A stretch of 64,000 nucleotides of DNA, from positions 62,001 through 126,000 of the forward strand of contig JANRJO010000107.1 of assembly GCA_033763935.1 (NCBI GenBank). Reading direction: 5' to 3'. The stretch is from DALYJJ01 sp033763935. GTDB taxonomy: Bacteria; Acidobacteriota; Terriglobia; Bryobacterales; Bryobacteraceae. Made by a program: the position numbers and the translations under genes. The notes under the pieces were generated by a model, which was not told the DNA's origin, did not search any database, and saw only the letters and a program-made list of their open reading frames with translations. Shown piece after piece: positions 1 through 7,754 of the stretch; positions within the stretch are counted from its first letter, which is position 1; the number at the start of each line of letters is the position of its first letter.

Positions 1-68
1 CCTGTACTCTTCAATCAGCGCGTTTGGCTCTTGGCGTGCAGCGATCCGAACCGTACGGAGGGATGCAT

Positions 69-329
69 ATGCCGAGAGGCCACGTTACCATCACCGCCGA
101 ACGATGCAAGGGTTGCGGGTTCTGCGTTGAATTCTGCCCGACGAAAGTACTGGCGCTTTCGTCGGCCTTCAACGTCAAAGGCTACCACCCGCCTTACGTC
201 GTTCATCCTGAGAAATGTTCGGGTTGCGATCTGTGTGGCATGTATTGCCCCGACTTCGCGATCTATGCGCGCCGCCTGGCGGCCAAGAGCCAAGCGGGAG
301 CGGAGAAGGGAGCCCAGGATGCGCGCTAA
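69..329 (+). CDS. korD: 4Fe-4S ferredoxin subunit (delta) of 2-oxoacid:ferredoxin oxidoreductase
   Basis: Small two-cluster ferredoxin that passes electrons from the 2-oxoacid oxidoreductase core to a soluble ferredoxin. Two complete CxxCxxCxxxC(P) motifs are visible: CKGCGFCVEFCP near the N-terminus and CSGCDLCGMYCP about 30 residues later. I chose the ATG at 69 because GGAGGG at 57-62 is then about 6 nt upstream; the in-frame ATG at 63 lies directly against that ribosome site, and an ORF start at 24 has no such site. The last 11 bases overlap the start of korA, so the two are translationally coupled. The D-A-B-C order is the usual layout for 2-oxoglutarate (KGOR) enzymes. The exact 2-oxoacid is inferred from that order, not proven. 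Confidence 0.9.
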   Translation: MPRGHVTITAERCKGCGFCVEFCPTKVLALSSAFNVKGYHPPYVVHPEKCSGCDLCGMYCPDFAIYARRLAAKSQAGAEKGAQDAR

Positions 330-1476
330 TCCCCAGGGCGTACTGGAAGGTGTCCATTTTCTCAACGGAGACGCGGCCGCATGTGAGGGTGCTCTTGCCG
401 CAGGTGCGCGATTTGCCGCAGGGTATCCGATCACACCCTCGACCGAGATCGTGGAGCGATTCGCTGCGCGGGCGCCGGAAGTGGGCGGCCTCTTTATTCA
501 AATGGAGGATGAACTGGCCGCGTCGATCGCGCTGCAGGGCGCGGTGTGGGGGGGCGCGAAGGCGTTCACGGTGACGTCGGGACCGGGCTTCTCACTGATG
601 ATGGAGCACATCGGGTATGCGGCGATGACCGAGACGCCATGCGTGTTTATGGATGTGCAACGAGGCGGGCCGTCGACGGGGCTGCCGACGCTGCCGGCGC
701 AGGGGGACATGATGCAGGCGCGGTGGGGGTCGCACGGGGACTACCCGATGATTGCGCTGTGTCCGAACTCGCCGCAGGAGTCGTTCGAACTGGCCATCAA
801 GGCGTTCAACCTCTCGGAGAGGTTTCGCACACCGGTTCTGCTGATGATGGACGAGTGTGTGGGGCATATGACCGAGAAGGTGGTCATTCCGGAGGCGGAG
901 GAGATTGATGTGTATCCCCGGCGGCTCACCAAGAAGGCGCCGGAGGAGTTCAAGCTGTTTGAGACCAACGGCGACCTGGTTCCCGAAATGGCACACGCGG
1001 GGGACGGGTATCACTTCCACGTGACCGGTTTGACACACGACGAGCGCGGTTATCCGAGCATGACGCCAGCGACACAGCAGACGCTGGTGCGTCGCCTGCG
1101 GGACAAGGTCACCATCGCCGCGGAGGAGGTGGCGGACTACGAGGAGGCGGACACGGAGGGCGCGGACGTGATCGTTGTTTCCTACGGGATCACGTCACGG
1201 GTGGCGCAACGGGCGATTCAACTGGCGGAAGAGAGAGGCGCGCGGGTGGGAAAGTTCCGGCTGCGGACGGTGTGGCCGTTTCCGGAAGGGCGGATTCGAG
1301 AACTGGCCGGGCGCGCTAAAGCGTTTGTGGTGCCGGAGCTCAACCTGGGGCAGATCTCGCTCGAGGTGGAGCGGCTGGCGGGCGGGAAATGTAAGACGGT
1401 CCTGGTGCCTCACGCGGGCGGGACGGTGCACGATCCGAGGGAGATTCTGAACGCCATTCTGGAGGCAGCCCGATGA
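319..1476 (+). CDS. korA: 2-oxoacid:ferredoxin oxidoreductase subunit alpha
   Basis: Catalytic alpha subunit of a thiamine-diphosphate-dependent, CoA-acylating 2-oxoacid:ferredoxin oxidoreductase, probably using 2-oxoglutarate. It has about 385 residues, normal for KorA. The family motif YPITPST lies at residues 36-42, followed by the pyrimidine-binding domain and a C-terminal transketolase-like domain (VVSYGITSRVAQ region). The ATG at 319 lies inside the last codons of the ferredoxin gene (ATGCGCGCTAA); a longer open frame from 31 runs through that gene in another frame and is not credible. It ends in an ATGA overlap with korB. KGOR gives anaerobes and many Acidobacteriota a reversible or ferredoxin-reducing TCA step. 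Confidence 0.92.
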   Translation: MRANPQGVLEGVHFLNGDAAACEGALAAGARFAAGYPITPSTEIVERFAARAPEVGGLFIQMEDELAASIALQGAVWGGAKAFTVTSGPGFSLMMEHIGYAAMTETPCVFMDVQRGGPSTGLPTLPAQGDMMQARWGSHGDYPMIALCPNSPQESFELAIKAFNLSERFRTPVLLMMDECVGHMTEKVVIPEAEEIDVYPRRLTKKAPEEFKLFETNGDLVPEMAHAGDGYHFHVTGLTHDERGYPSMTPATQQTLVRRLRDKVTIAAEEVADYEEADTEGADVIVVSYGITSRVAQRAIQLAEERGARVGKFRLRTVWPFPEGRIRELAGRAKAFVVPELNLGQISLEVERLAGGKCKTVLVPHAGGTVHDPREILNAILEAAR

Positions 1477-2366
1477 GCACGATTGTTGCGGAAGCGAACC
1501 TGACGGCGGAGCCGAATCCGGTAGAGCAGTACCTGCGAACAGAGCGAATCCCTCACATCTGGTGTCCGGGGTGCGGGATCGGCACGACGGTGAACTGTTT
1601 TGCGCGGGCGTTGATGAACTCGGGCCTCAACCGGGACAAGGTGGCGATTGTGTCCGGCATCGGCTGCACGGGTCGGGTGGCCGGGTATACGGCCTTCGAT
1701 TCCTTTCACACGACGCACGGGCGGGCGATTCCCTTCGCTACGGGGTTGAAGCTGTCGAACCCGGAGTTGGCGGTGGTGGTGTACTCGGGCGACGGCGATC
1801 TGTCGGCCATCGGCGGGAATCACCTGATCCACGCGGCGCGGCGGAACGTGGACATCAAGGTGATCTGCGTGAACAACCTGATCTACGGGATGACCGGCGG
1901 GCAGGTGGCGCCGACCACGCCGGCGACGTCGACGACTTCGACGTCCCCGTACGGCTGCTATGAACCGCCGCTCAATTTGCCGCACCTGATGGAGGCGGCG
2001 GGAGCGGTGTTCGTGGCGCGGTGGACGACCTACCACGTGAAGCAACTGGAGCGGTCGATGGGCGAGGCGTTGAAGAAGAAGGGATTCTGCTTCATCGAGG
2101 CGATTTCGCCGTGCCCGACGCTCTACCAGCGGCGCAACGGCCTGGGCGACGGGCTGGACGCGATGAAGTTCTACAAGGAACACAGCAAGACGGTGCCGAA
2201 TGCCTCGACGGGGGACGTTTGTCTCAGTAAGACGGGCGAGATCGTCGTGGGCAAGTTCGTGGACCGGGACCGGCCCGATTACGGGACGATGATGCGGGCG
2301 CAGCTGAGCCAAAGCCTGGGCGAGCGGTACCTGGAGCCGGACGTGTGCCACTGCGGAGGGGAATAG
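1473..2366 (+). CDS. korB: 2-oxoacid:ferredoxin oxidoreductase subunit beta
   Basis: Thiamine-diphosphate-binding beta subunit that also carries a 4Fe-4S cluster. Visible elements are CPGCG at residues 31-35, a further cysteine in GIGCTGR near residue 65, and the ThDP/Mg signature starting GDGD near residue 107 and ending in NNLIYGMTGGQ. Its 297 residues fit KorB. It starts in an ATGA overlap with korA. Nearby (2355-2361) a GGAGGGG ribosome site for the next gene is embedded in its last codons. KGOR rather than pyruvate oxidoreductase is favoured because all four domains are separate polypeptides in D-A-B-C order. Confidence 0.93.
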   Translation: MSTIVAEANLTAEPNPVEQYLRTERIPHIWCPGCGIGTTVNCFARALMNSGLNRDKVAIVSGIGCTGRVAGYTAFDSFHTTHGRAIPFATGLKLSNPELAVVVYSGDGDLSAIGGNHLIHAARRNVDIKVICVNNLIYGMTGGQVAPTTPATSTTSTSPYGCYEPPLNLPHLMEAAGAVFVARWTTYHVKQLERSMGEALKKKGFCFIEAISPCPTLYQRRNGLGDGLDAMKFYKEHSKTVPNASTGDVCLSKTGEIVVGKFVDRDRPDYGTMMRAQLSQSLGERYLEPDVCHCGGE

Positions 2367-2368
2367 CG

Positions 2369-2962
2369 ATGAGAAAAGAGATACGCATCGCGGGGTTCGG
2401 CGGCCAGGGTGTGATGCTGGCGGCGACGGTGCTCGGCCGGGCAGCGGCGATTCAGCACGGTGGCTACGCGACGATGACGGAGAGCTACGGTCCGGAGGCG
2501 CGGGGCGGAGCTTCGAGTGCGCAACTGGTGCTTTCGGACGAGCCGGTCCTCTACCCGTACGTGGGCGAGGCGGACGTCCTGGTGGTGCTTTCACAGGAGG
2601 CGTATTCGCGGTTCGCGGGGACGCTGAAGCCGGGCGGTATGTTGATTGTGGAAGACGAGCTGGTGCGGATCGACCGGACGTCGGCCCGGGCGCAGGTGTT
2701 CGGCGTACCGGCGACGCGGCTGGCGGAGGAGCTGGGGCGGAAGATTGTCCTGAACATTGTGATGGTGGGGTTCTTCGCGGCGGTGTCGGGGTTGTTGGAG
2801 CCGGCCGACTATGAAGGTGCGATCGCCGACGTGGTGCCGCCCAAAGTGCGCGATTTGAACCTGCGGGCGTTCGCGAAAGGGTACGAATACGGGCAGGCGC
2901 TGAGGGAGGGCAAGGTAGCGCCCTCGTTGGAGGAAGTGGCGGCGCCGGAGCTGTCGCTCTAG
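2369..2962 (+). CDS. korC: 2-oxoacid:ferredoxin oxidoreductase subunit gamma
   Basis: Gamma subunit of the same complex, 197 residues. The N-terminus shows the family glycine-rich signature GFGGQGVMLAA, and the middle has the typical ESYGPEARGG stretch. The start at 2369 is preceded by GGAGGGG at 2355-2361 (spacing about 7 nt) and lies just after the korB stop; an in-frame start at 2345 would overlap korB and lacks a ribosome site. It is the last gene of the korDABC operon. No obvious terminator follows directly, so the riboswitch terminator at 3145-3198 may also stop transcripts reading through from this operon. Confidence 0.92.
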   Translation: MRKEIRIAGFGGQGVMLAATVLGRAAAIQHGGYATMTESYGPEARGGASSAQLVLSDEPVLYPYVGEADVLVVLSQEAYSRFAGTLKPGGMLIVEDELVRIDRTSARAQVFGVPATRLAEELGRKIVLNIVMVGFFAAVSGLLEPADYEGAIADVVPPKVRDLNLRAFAKGYEYGQALREGKVAPSLEEVAAPELSL

Positions 2963-3029
2963 CGGAGAGGATTCTGAAACCGGCTTAACGGCCGCAACAT
3001 CCAAAGTCCTGACGCCCCAAGTGGGCGAC

Positions 3030-3159
3030 GGACACTCCGAGGGGAGTAGATCACTCGAGAATCTGAGTCCGGCGGATCGTCAACACGGTCTCTCAAAAGG
3101 AGATCCGGTCCGCTGGGTGGGGGCCTTAACGGGTTCCATAGATCGAGACCTCTTGTGCC
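3030..3159 (+). promoter_or_regulatory. yybP-ykoY manganese riboswitch aptamer
   Basis: Lies in the 311-bp gap before htpX-terC. Seen directly: the L1 motif GGGGAGTAG at 3041-3049; a small hairpin (ACTC/GAGT) at about 3053-3068 as P2; an 11-bp P3 stem 3069-3079 with 3106-3116 containing GTCAACA on its 5' side, an internal TCTC/GAGA helix and CCGG returning into the stem; and GACCTC at 3148-3152 that can close P1 with GAGG at 3039-3042. This order (GGGGAGUAG, P2, CG-UCAA ... CCGG, GACCU) is the conserved core of RF00080, known to bind Mn2+. P1 is short and imperfect, which is the main weakness of the call. Its TerC-family target fits known members of the class. Confidence 0.85.
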
Positions 3160-3198
3160 GCGGTCTTGGTATCGTGGCATGAGAGGTCTCTTTTTTTT
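3145..3198 (+). terminator. Intrinsic terminator forming the riboswitch expression platform
   Basis: GAGACCTCTTGTGCC at 3145-3159 pairs with GGCATGAGAGGTCTC at 3176-3190 (two mismatches inside the stem), followed by eight T at 3191-3198. The 5' arm contains the GACCTC that would close P1 of the aptamer, so aptamer and terminator are mutually exclusive. Inference: Mn2+ stabilises P1, prevents the terminator and switches htpX-terC on. Confidence 0.9.
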
Positions 3199-3273
3199 GA
3201 GCGTCTCGGGGAGATGAGTTCCCGGGTCTTACGGTTGGAGGAGTTCCGGCGGTTGTTTTGAGGTGACTGGAAG

Positions 3274-4140
3274 ATGAACACTTTGAAGACCTTCGTATTA
3301 CTTGCCGCCCTGACGGCGCTCTTTCTGGTGATGGGGCAGGCAATCGGGGGACGGGGTGGATTGGTGATCGCTCTGGGCCTCGCGGTAGTGATGAACTTTG
3401 CGTCGTACTGGTGGTCGGACAAGATCGTGCTGCGCATGCACAATGCGCAGGAGATCGGGCCTGCCGAGGCACCGGAGTTGTTTGCGATGACGCAGAACCT
3501 GACGCGGAAAGCGGGCATTCCCATGCCGCGGCTGTACCTGATGGACGAGGACGCGCCGAATGCGTTTGCGACCGGGCGCAACCCGCAGAACGCGGCAGTG
3601 GCGGTGACCACCGGCCTGGTGCGCGGGTTGAACAAGGACGAGATCGAGGGCGTGATTGCGCACGAGCTGGCGCATATCATTAACCGCGACACGCTGATCA
3701 TGACCGTGGCGGCGACGCTCGCCGGGGCATTGAGCACGCTGGCGAACATGGCGATGTGGGGGGCGATGCTGGGTGGCGGCCGCTCGGACGATGAAGAGGG
3801 CGGGAGCCCGCTGGGGGGCCTGATCGGGATCATCGTCGCGCCGATGGCGGCTTCGCTGATCCAGATGGCGATTTCGCGGTCGCGCGAGTACGTGGCGGAC
3901 GCCAAGGCCGCGCAGTTAACGGGACGGCCGATGGGTCTTTCGAACGCGCTGCGGAAGATCGAGCGGTTTAGCCACCAGATTCCGATGCACTCGGGGTCGC
4001 CCGCGACGGCGCACCTGTTCATTGCGAATCCGTTTTCGCTTGAAGGACTCGGCCGGCTGTTCAGCACGCACCCGCCGACGGGCGAGCGTATTGCGCGGCT
4101 GGAGTCGATGGCGGTTCATGGAATGCCGCAATTACGCTAA
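3274..4140 (+). CDS. htpX: HtpX-family membrane zinc metalloprotease (M48B)
   Basis: Membrane protein quality-control protease of 288 residues, the family's usual size. Two hydrophobic helices occupy about residues 5-48. The zinc motif HELAH is at 130-134 with the third ligand Glu205 in SREYVADA. Two more hydrophobic segments lie at about 145-165 and 182-200. It is the first gene after the Mn-riboswitch/terminator and is separated from terC by only 60 bp, so the two are probably one transcript. HtpX in other bacteria is usually stress-induced (Cpx, heat, CtsR); control by a manganese riboswitch would be unusual. Function is well supported; regulation is inferred. Confidence 0.94.
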   Translation: MNTLKTFVLLAALTALFLVMGQAIGGRGGLVIALGLAVVMNFASYWWSDKIVLRMHNAQEIGPAEAPELFAMTQNLTRKAGIPMPRLYLMDEDAPNAFATGRNPQNAAVAVTTGLVRGLNKDEIEGVIAHELAHIINRDTLIMTVAATLAGALSTLANMAMWGAMLGGGRSDDEEGGSPLGGLIGIIVAPMAASLIQMAISRSREYVADAKAAQLTGRPMGLSNALRKIERFSHQIPMHSGSPATAHLFIANPFSLEGLGRLFSTHPPTGERIARLESMAVHGMPQLR

Positions 4141-4200
4141 CAATGGTTGTCGAGGGGCGTTCGGAAAGCCGGATGCCCTTCCGCCCTCGCTGAGGACTTG

Positions 4201-5208
4201 ATGCCCACACTGCTCTTCCCTTTCTCGGACTACTGGTGGTTCTACGGAGCGTTCACGCTCTTCGTGCTGCTGCTTCTGCTGGTGGACCTGGGTGTGTTTC
4301 ACCGCAAGGCTCATGCCATCGGATTCCGCGAAGCGGCGGGCTGGAGCGTGGTGTGGGTGACGCTGGCGGTGATTTTCGGCCTTGTTTTGTATCAGTACTC
4401 CGCGGCGAAGTTCGATCCCGCCACCGCCAAGACGATCGCGCTGCAGTTTTTCACCGGCTACATCATCGAGTACTCGCTGTCGGTGGACAACATGTTCGTG
4501 TTCGTGCTGGTGTTCCAGTATTTCGCGACGCCGAGCGCGTACCAGCACCGCGTGCTCTTTTATGGCATTCTCGGAGCGCTGATCTTCCGCGCGATGTTTA
4601 TCGCGATCGGCGCGGTACTGATGCAGTACCAGTGGGTGGTCATTCTGTTCGGCGTGTTTCTGATCATCAGCGGCATCCGGATGATGTTCGGCGGGGAGGC
4701 TGAGGTTCACCCGGAGAAGAACCCTGTGATCAGGTTATTCCGGAAGATTGTGCCGATCACTCCGGCGTTTCACGGTCAGCAGTTTTTTGTGCGGTTGAAC
4801 GGGGTGCTGCATGCGACTCCGCTGCTGGTGGCGCTGCTGTTCCTGGAGATGACGGACATCGTGTTCGCGGTGGATTCGGTACCGGCCATCTTTGCACTGA
4901 CTCGGGAGCCGCTGCTGGTGTTCACGTCGAACGTCTTCGCGATACTCGGGCTGCGGTCGATGTTCTTCATGCTGGCGGGTGCGGTGGACAAGTTCCACCT
5001 GTTGAAGTACGGACTGGCCATCGTGCTGATCTTCGTAGGCCTCAAGATGGTGTGGCTGAACCAGGCCTTCGGCGGGCACTTCCCGATCCAGGTCTCGTTG
5101 GGGATTATTGCGAGCGTGCTGGCGGCTTCGGTGATCGGCTCGCTGCTGTTTCCGAAGAAATCCGCGGAGGTGAGTCCTCCGGTGGAGCTGGCGAGCGATC
5201 GCGACTAA
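4201..5208 (+). CDS. terC: TerC/Alx-family integral membrane protein, probable Mn2+ exporter
   Basis: TerC-family protein of 335 residues with about nine membrane segments. Both conserved acidic membrane motifs are present: EYSLSVDN at 90-97 and EMTDIVFAVDSVPA at 216-229. E. coli Alx and Bacillus YkoY of this family are linked to manganese export and sit behind yybP-ykoY riboswitches, which matches the element upstream of htpX. The ATG at 4201 was chosen over an in-frame ATG at 4147 because GAGG lies about 7 nt upstream and the family N-terminus begins there. The stop overlaps by 4 bp the stop of the convergent gene on the other strand. The Mn role is from family knowledge plus context. Confidence 0.9.
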   Translation: MPTLLFPFSDYWWFYGAFTLFVLLLLLVDLGVFHRKAHAIGFREAAGWSVVWVTLAVIFGLVLYQYSAAKFDPATAKTIALQFFTGYIIEYSLSVDNMFVFVLVFQYFATPSAYQHRVLFYGILGALIFRAMFIAIGAVLMQYQWVVILFGVFLIISGIRMMFGGEAEVHPEKNPVIRLFRKIVPITPAFHGQQFFVRLNGVLHATPLLVALLFLEMTDIVFAVDSVPAIFALTREPLLVFTSNVFAILGLRSMFFMLAGAVDKFHLLKYGLAIVLIFVGLKMVWLNQAFGGHFPIQVSLGIIASVLAASVIGSLLFPKKSAEVSPPVELASDRD

Positions 5209-6254
5209 GGGTGTCCGAACTCGTGCGCGCGGGGCACGAGGTCACGGTAGATGTCGAGCGGCACTTTCATGTCCCAGTGGCCCGTGGCCATGGCGGCGCC
5301 GGTGATTCCCAGGAACAGGGCGGCGACGCCGGCGGCCATTAGCCACGGCGAGAGTGAGCGTCTTCCCGGGACGGCGAGGGCGAGCGCTCCTTGGGAGGGG
5401 CAGACGGCAACGCACTCGAGGCAGCCGGTGCACTCGGCGGAGCGAATCTGGACGAGCTGATCGACCGGCAGCAGAGACGGGCAGGCTTTCGCGCACTTCC
5501 CGCAGTCGATGCAGGGCTCGTGGGCGCGGCGGATGCGGGCGGGACTGAGGAGCGCCACCAGGCCCATCAGCGCGCCGTAGGGGCACAGATAGCGGCACCA
5601 GAGGTTCTGGACGAAGAACGAGCCGAGTATCAGCACGGCGAGGACGATGGCCGACGTCGTTGAGAGATCGCGGAAGAAGTTGAGCATCTTGACGTCGGAG
5701 ACCAGGCCGTAGGGAGACTCCATGAATTGCCGGATGGCCAGCGGGCTCATGCTATAGACCGCGTAGGCGAACAGGGCCAGCAGAATGTACTTGAGGCCGA
5801 GGAGCGGGAGATCGAGCCAGCGCGGAGCAGCGAAGTTGCGGCGGAACGTTTCGCGGCCGACCTTCCAGAGGTACTCGGAGACCGTTCCGGCGGGGCAGAG
5901 CCAACTGCAAAACGCTTTGCGGAAGACGAGCGAGATCGCGGCGAAGGCGATCAGCAGGAACATGCCGGCGGGGTGAGATTGGGGGACCTCGCCGGTGAGC
6001 AGCCACTGCTTGAGGTTCATGAGCGAGGCGATGGGGAGCCAGCCGTCGACGCCGGCGGGACGGTCGAGTTGGGGGCCGTTGCCGGTCTCGAAGTAGCGGA
6101 CGAAGAAGTAGAACTCGACGCCGATCCAGAGGTTAATGAGCAAGAAGAGGGCTTGGACGGCGCGACGGACGGATTGGGAGCGATCCGGGGCGACGCGGCG
6201 GATCATTTGCTTCTTCTTTTGGGCGGCGGGAGGGTCGCTGACTGCCGAAGCCAT
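5205..6254 (-). CDS. NapH/CcoG-like 4Fe-4S membrane ferredoxin protein
   Basis: Integral membrane electron-transfer protein of 349 residues. About five membrane helices are interrupted by two cysteine pairs, CSWLCP and CRYLCP, typical of the NapH/NosR/CcoG group. They are followed by two 4Fe-4S motifs, CIDCGKCAKACP and CTGCLECVAVCP, and a final hydrophobic helix. The start at 6254 (protein begins MASAVSD) is chosen because upstream codons to 6482 overlap the divergent DinB gene and are low in family character. Convergent 4-bp overlap with terC. No nap, nos or cytochrome assembly gene is adjacent, so the partner and substrate are unknown. Confidence 0.8.
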   Translation of the reverse strand: MASAVSDPPAAQKKKQMIRRVAPDRSQSVRRAVQALFLLINLWIGVEFYFFVRYFETGNGPQLDRPAGVDGWLPIASLMNLKQWLLTGEVPQSHPAGMFLLIAFAAISLVFRKAFCSWLCPAGTVSEYLWKVGRETFRRNFAAPRWLDLPLLGLKYILLALFAYAVYSMSPLAIRQFMESPYGLVSDVKMLNFFRDLSTTSAIVLAVLILGSFFVQNLWCRYLCPYGALMGLVALLSPARIRRAHEPCIDCGKCAKACPSLLPVDQLVQIRSAECTGCLECVAVCPSQGALALAVPGRRSLSPWLMAAGVAALFLGITGAAMATGHWDMKVPLDIYRDLVPRAHEFGHP

Positions 6255-6290
6255 CTTGATTCGAGGGTATCGGAGGGGGCGGGGGATTGC

Positions 6291-6306
6291 CGTGACCGCA
6301 GTCACG
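6291..6306. promoter_or_regulatory. Perfect inverted repeat in a divergent promoter region
   Basis: CGTGAC-CGCA-GTCACG, a 6-bp perfect palindrome with a 4-nt centre, in the 123-bp gap between the divergently transcribed membrane ferredoxin gene and the DinB gene. The position is right for an operator acting on either gene. No known regulator site was recognised. Confidence 0.35.
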
Positions 6307-6377
6307 AACAATTTACGGAGAAGGGCTTGACGCAGAGCGAAGAAATAGCGAAACTCGGATTCCAGGAGGTTCTCCCA

Positions 6378-6899
6378 ATGAGCATCGCAAAAACCCTGAT
6401 CCCCGAGTTTGACTATGAAATGGCGACGACGCGGAGGGTGCTGGAGCGCTGTGCGGAGGCAGCGTTCGCGTACAAGCCGCACGAGAAGTCATTCGACATG
6501 GTGTCGCTGGCGACGCACGTGGCGAACGTGCCCGGCTGGGCAACGATGACGATGACGGTGACGGAGCTGGACATTGCGCCGGTGGGCCAGCCACCGTACA
6601 AAGAGGAGCCGGCCGCATCGAACGCAGCGCTGCTCGAGAAGTTCGACAAGGGCGTGGCGTCGGCCCGGGAAGCGCTGGCTAACGCCGGCGACGCGGATTA
6701 CATGACGGAGTGGACGATGCTGGCGGGAGGGCAGAAGGTGTTCACCATGCCGCGCGTGGCGGTGATCCGCAGCTTCATCCTAAATCACATGATTCATCAC
6801 CGGGGACAGCTGAGCGTTTACCTGCGGATGAACAACATTCCGGTGCCGTCGATTTACGGGCCGTCGGCGGACGAAGGGCAGATGGGCGCGTCGGCCTAG
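6378..6899 (+). CDS. DinB-family metal-binding four-helix protein
   Basis: Protein of 173 residues of the DinB/YfiT-like four-helix-bundle superfamily. The usual three metal-ligand histidines can be seen: one in the THVANVPGW segment and two in the C-terminal NHMIHHRGQL segment. The start at 6378 has a strong AGGAGGT at 6364-6370; the longer open frame back to 5727 is antisense to the ferredoxin gene and rejected. Family members are thiol-dependent S-transferases or DNA-damage-induced proteins of unknown activity, and no substrate can be named. The stop overlaps the stop of the convergent anti-sigma gene by 3 bp. Confidence 0.85.
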   Translation: MSIAKTLIPEFDYEMATTRRVLERCAEAAFAYKPHEKSFDMVSLATHVANVPGWATMTMTVTELDIAPVGQPPYKEEPAASNAALLEKFDKGVASAREALANAGDADYMTEWTMLAGGQKVFTMPRVAVIRSFILNHMIHHRGQLSVYLRMNNIPVPSIYGPSADEGQMGASA

Positions 6900-7159
6900 A
6901 GTTGGTGTGGTGTTTTGCGCGCCGCCATGACGCGTTGCCAGGCGGCGCGCAATTCGTTTCGGGTGGCGGAATCGAGCGGGCGCGGCTGGTCCACGGGCAG
7001 ATGAGCTTTGCAGAGCTCGATGCTCTTCTTGACGCTCTCCAGATACTCGACGCAGGGGGCACAGCCCTGGATGTGGCGGTCCATTTCGGCCAGGTTTTCG
7101 GGAGAGACATCGGCGTCCAGTTCCCTGGAGAGCCGGGTCATGATGTCATCGCATTCCAT
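6896..7159 (-). CDS. Small zinc-finger anti-sigma factor
   Basis: Cytoplasmic-looking protein of 87 residues with the zf-HC2 pattern: N-terminal MECDDI, then HIQGCAPC (HxxxCxxC) and a helical C-terminus. No membrane helix is present, so it would be a soluble ZAS-type anti-sigma factor, where zinc or redox state can control release of the sigma factor. It begins 4 bp after the sigma gene at 7164-7754, and the pair is almost certainly co-transcribed. The assignment rests on the motif and this neighbour. Confidence 0.8.
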   Translation of the reverse strand: MECDDIMTRLSRELDADVSPENLAEMDRHIQGCAPCVEYLESVKKSIELCKAHLPVDQPRPLDSATRNELRAAWQRVMAARKTPHQL

Positions 7160-7163
7160 GGCA

Positions 7164-7754
7164 TTACCTCACGGGGGCGGGCGCCTGCAGGAGCGCGTCG
7201 AGGGCGTGGCGCAGGGCGAGCCGGCCGCGGTGCAGGCGGGTCTTGACGACGTCTTCGCTGACGTCGAGGACCTCGGCGGCTTCGGCTGTGCTGAGCTCTT
7301 CGAACTCGCGGAGCAGGATCACGGAACGATAGAGGTCCGGAAGGGCGGCCAGCGCACGGTGCACCAAGGCGCTCATCTCAGACTGTAAGATTCGTTCTTC
7401 CGGCGCCGGTGACCGGTCCACTACTTCGTGGGCCGCGTCTTGTAGGGGGAGTTCGCGGGGCGGGGCGAAGATGCTGCGGCGGCGCTTCATCAGGCAGGCG
7501 TTCTTGGCGATGCGAAAGACCCAGGGCTTGACGCGCTCGGGTTCGCGGAGCTGGTCGAGATTCTGGAAGACTTTGAGCAGGGTCTCCTGGGCGACCTCTT
7601 CGGCATCTTCGCGGCTGCCGCACATCAGGTAGACATATTGGAACACGCGCTTTTGGAAGTGGTCGACGAAACTGTCGAAGGCGCCATCGTCGCCGGCGAG
7701 GAGGCGGCGTGCGAGTTCGGCTTCGGTTACTTCGGGGGCTCGCTGCATAGCCAT
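7164..7754 (-). CDS. ECF-type RNA polymerase sigma factor
   Basis: Group IV sigma factor of 196 residues. Region 2 spans about residues 20-90 with the DAEEVAQETLLKVFQNL helix and the KPWVFRIAKN stretch. Region 4 spans about 125-185 with the helix-turn-helix LSTAEAAEVLDVSEDVVKTR. The 5' end overlaps the 3' end of the upstream nucleoside hydrolase gene by 28 bp, so it may be read from that gene's transcript; a second in-frame ATG two codons later is an equally possible start. A small zinc-finger anti-sigma gene follows directly. No target promoters can be named from this window. Confidence 0.9.
   Translation of the reverse strand: MAMQRAPEVTEAELARRLLAGDDGAFDSFVDHFQKRVFQYVYLMCGSREDAEEVAQETLLKVFQNLDQLREPERVKPWVFRIAKNACLMKRRRSIFAPPRELPLQDAAHEVVDRSPAPEERILQSEMSALVHRALAALPDLYRSVILLREFEELSTAEAAEVLDVSEDVVKTRLHRGRLALRHALDALLQAPAPVR

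Noticed and set aside
1410..2594. 394-codon open frame on the - strand
   Set aside because: Antisense to korB and korC; Arg/Pro/His-rich without motifs.
2963..3200. 6S RNA, 4.5S RNA or another housekeeping ncRNA in the kor-htpX gap
   Set aside because: No match to their known cores; the ordered GGGGAGTAG / GTCAACA / CCGG / GACC pattern and overlapping terminator fit the yybP-ykoY riboswitch much better.
5727..6377. N-terminal extension of the DinB-family gene
   Set aside because: Runs antisense to the membrane ferredoxin gene; a strong AGGAGGT places the true start at 6378.
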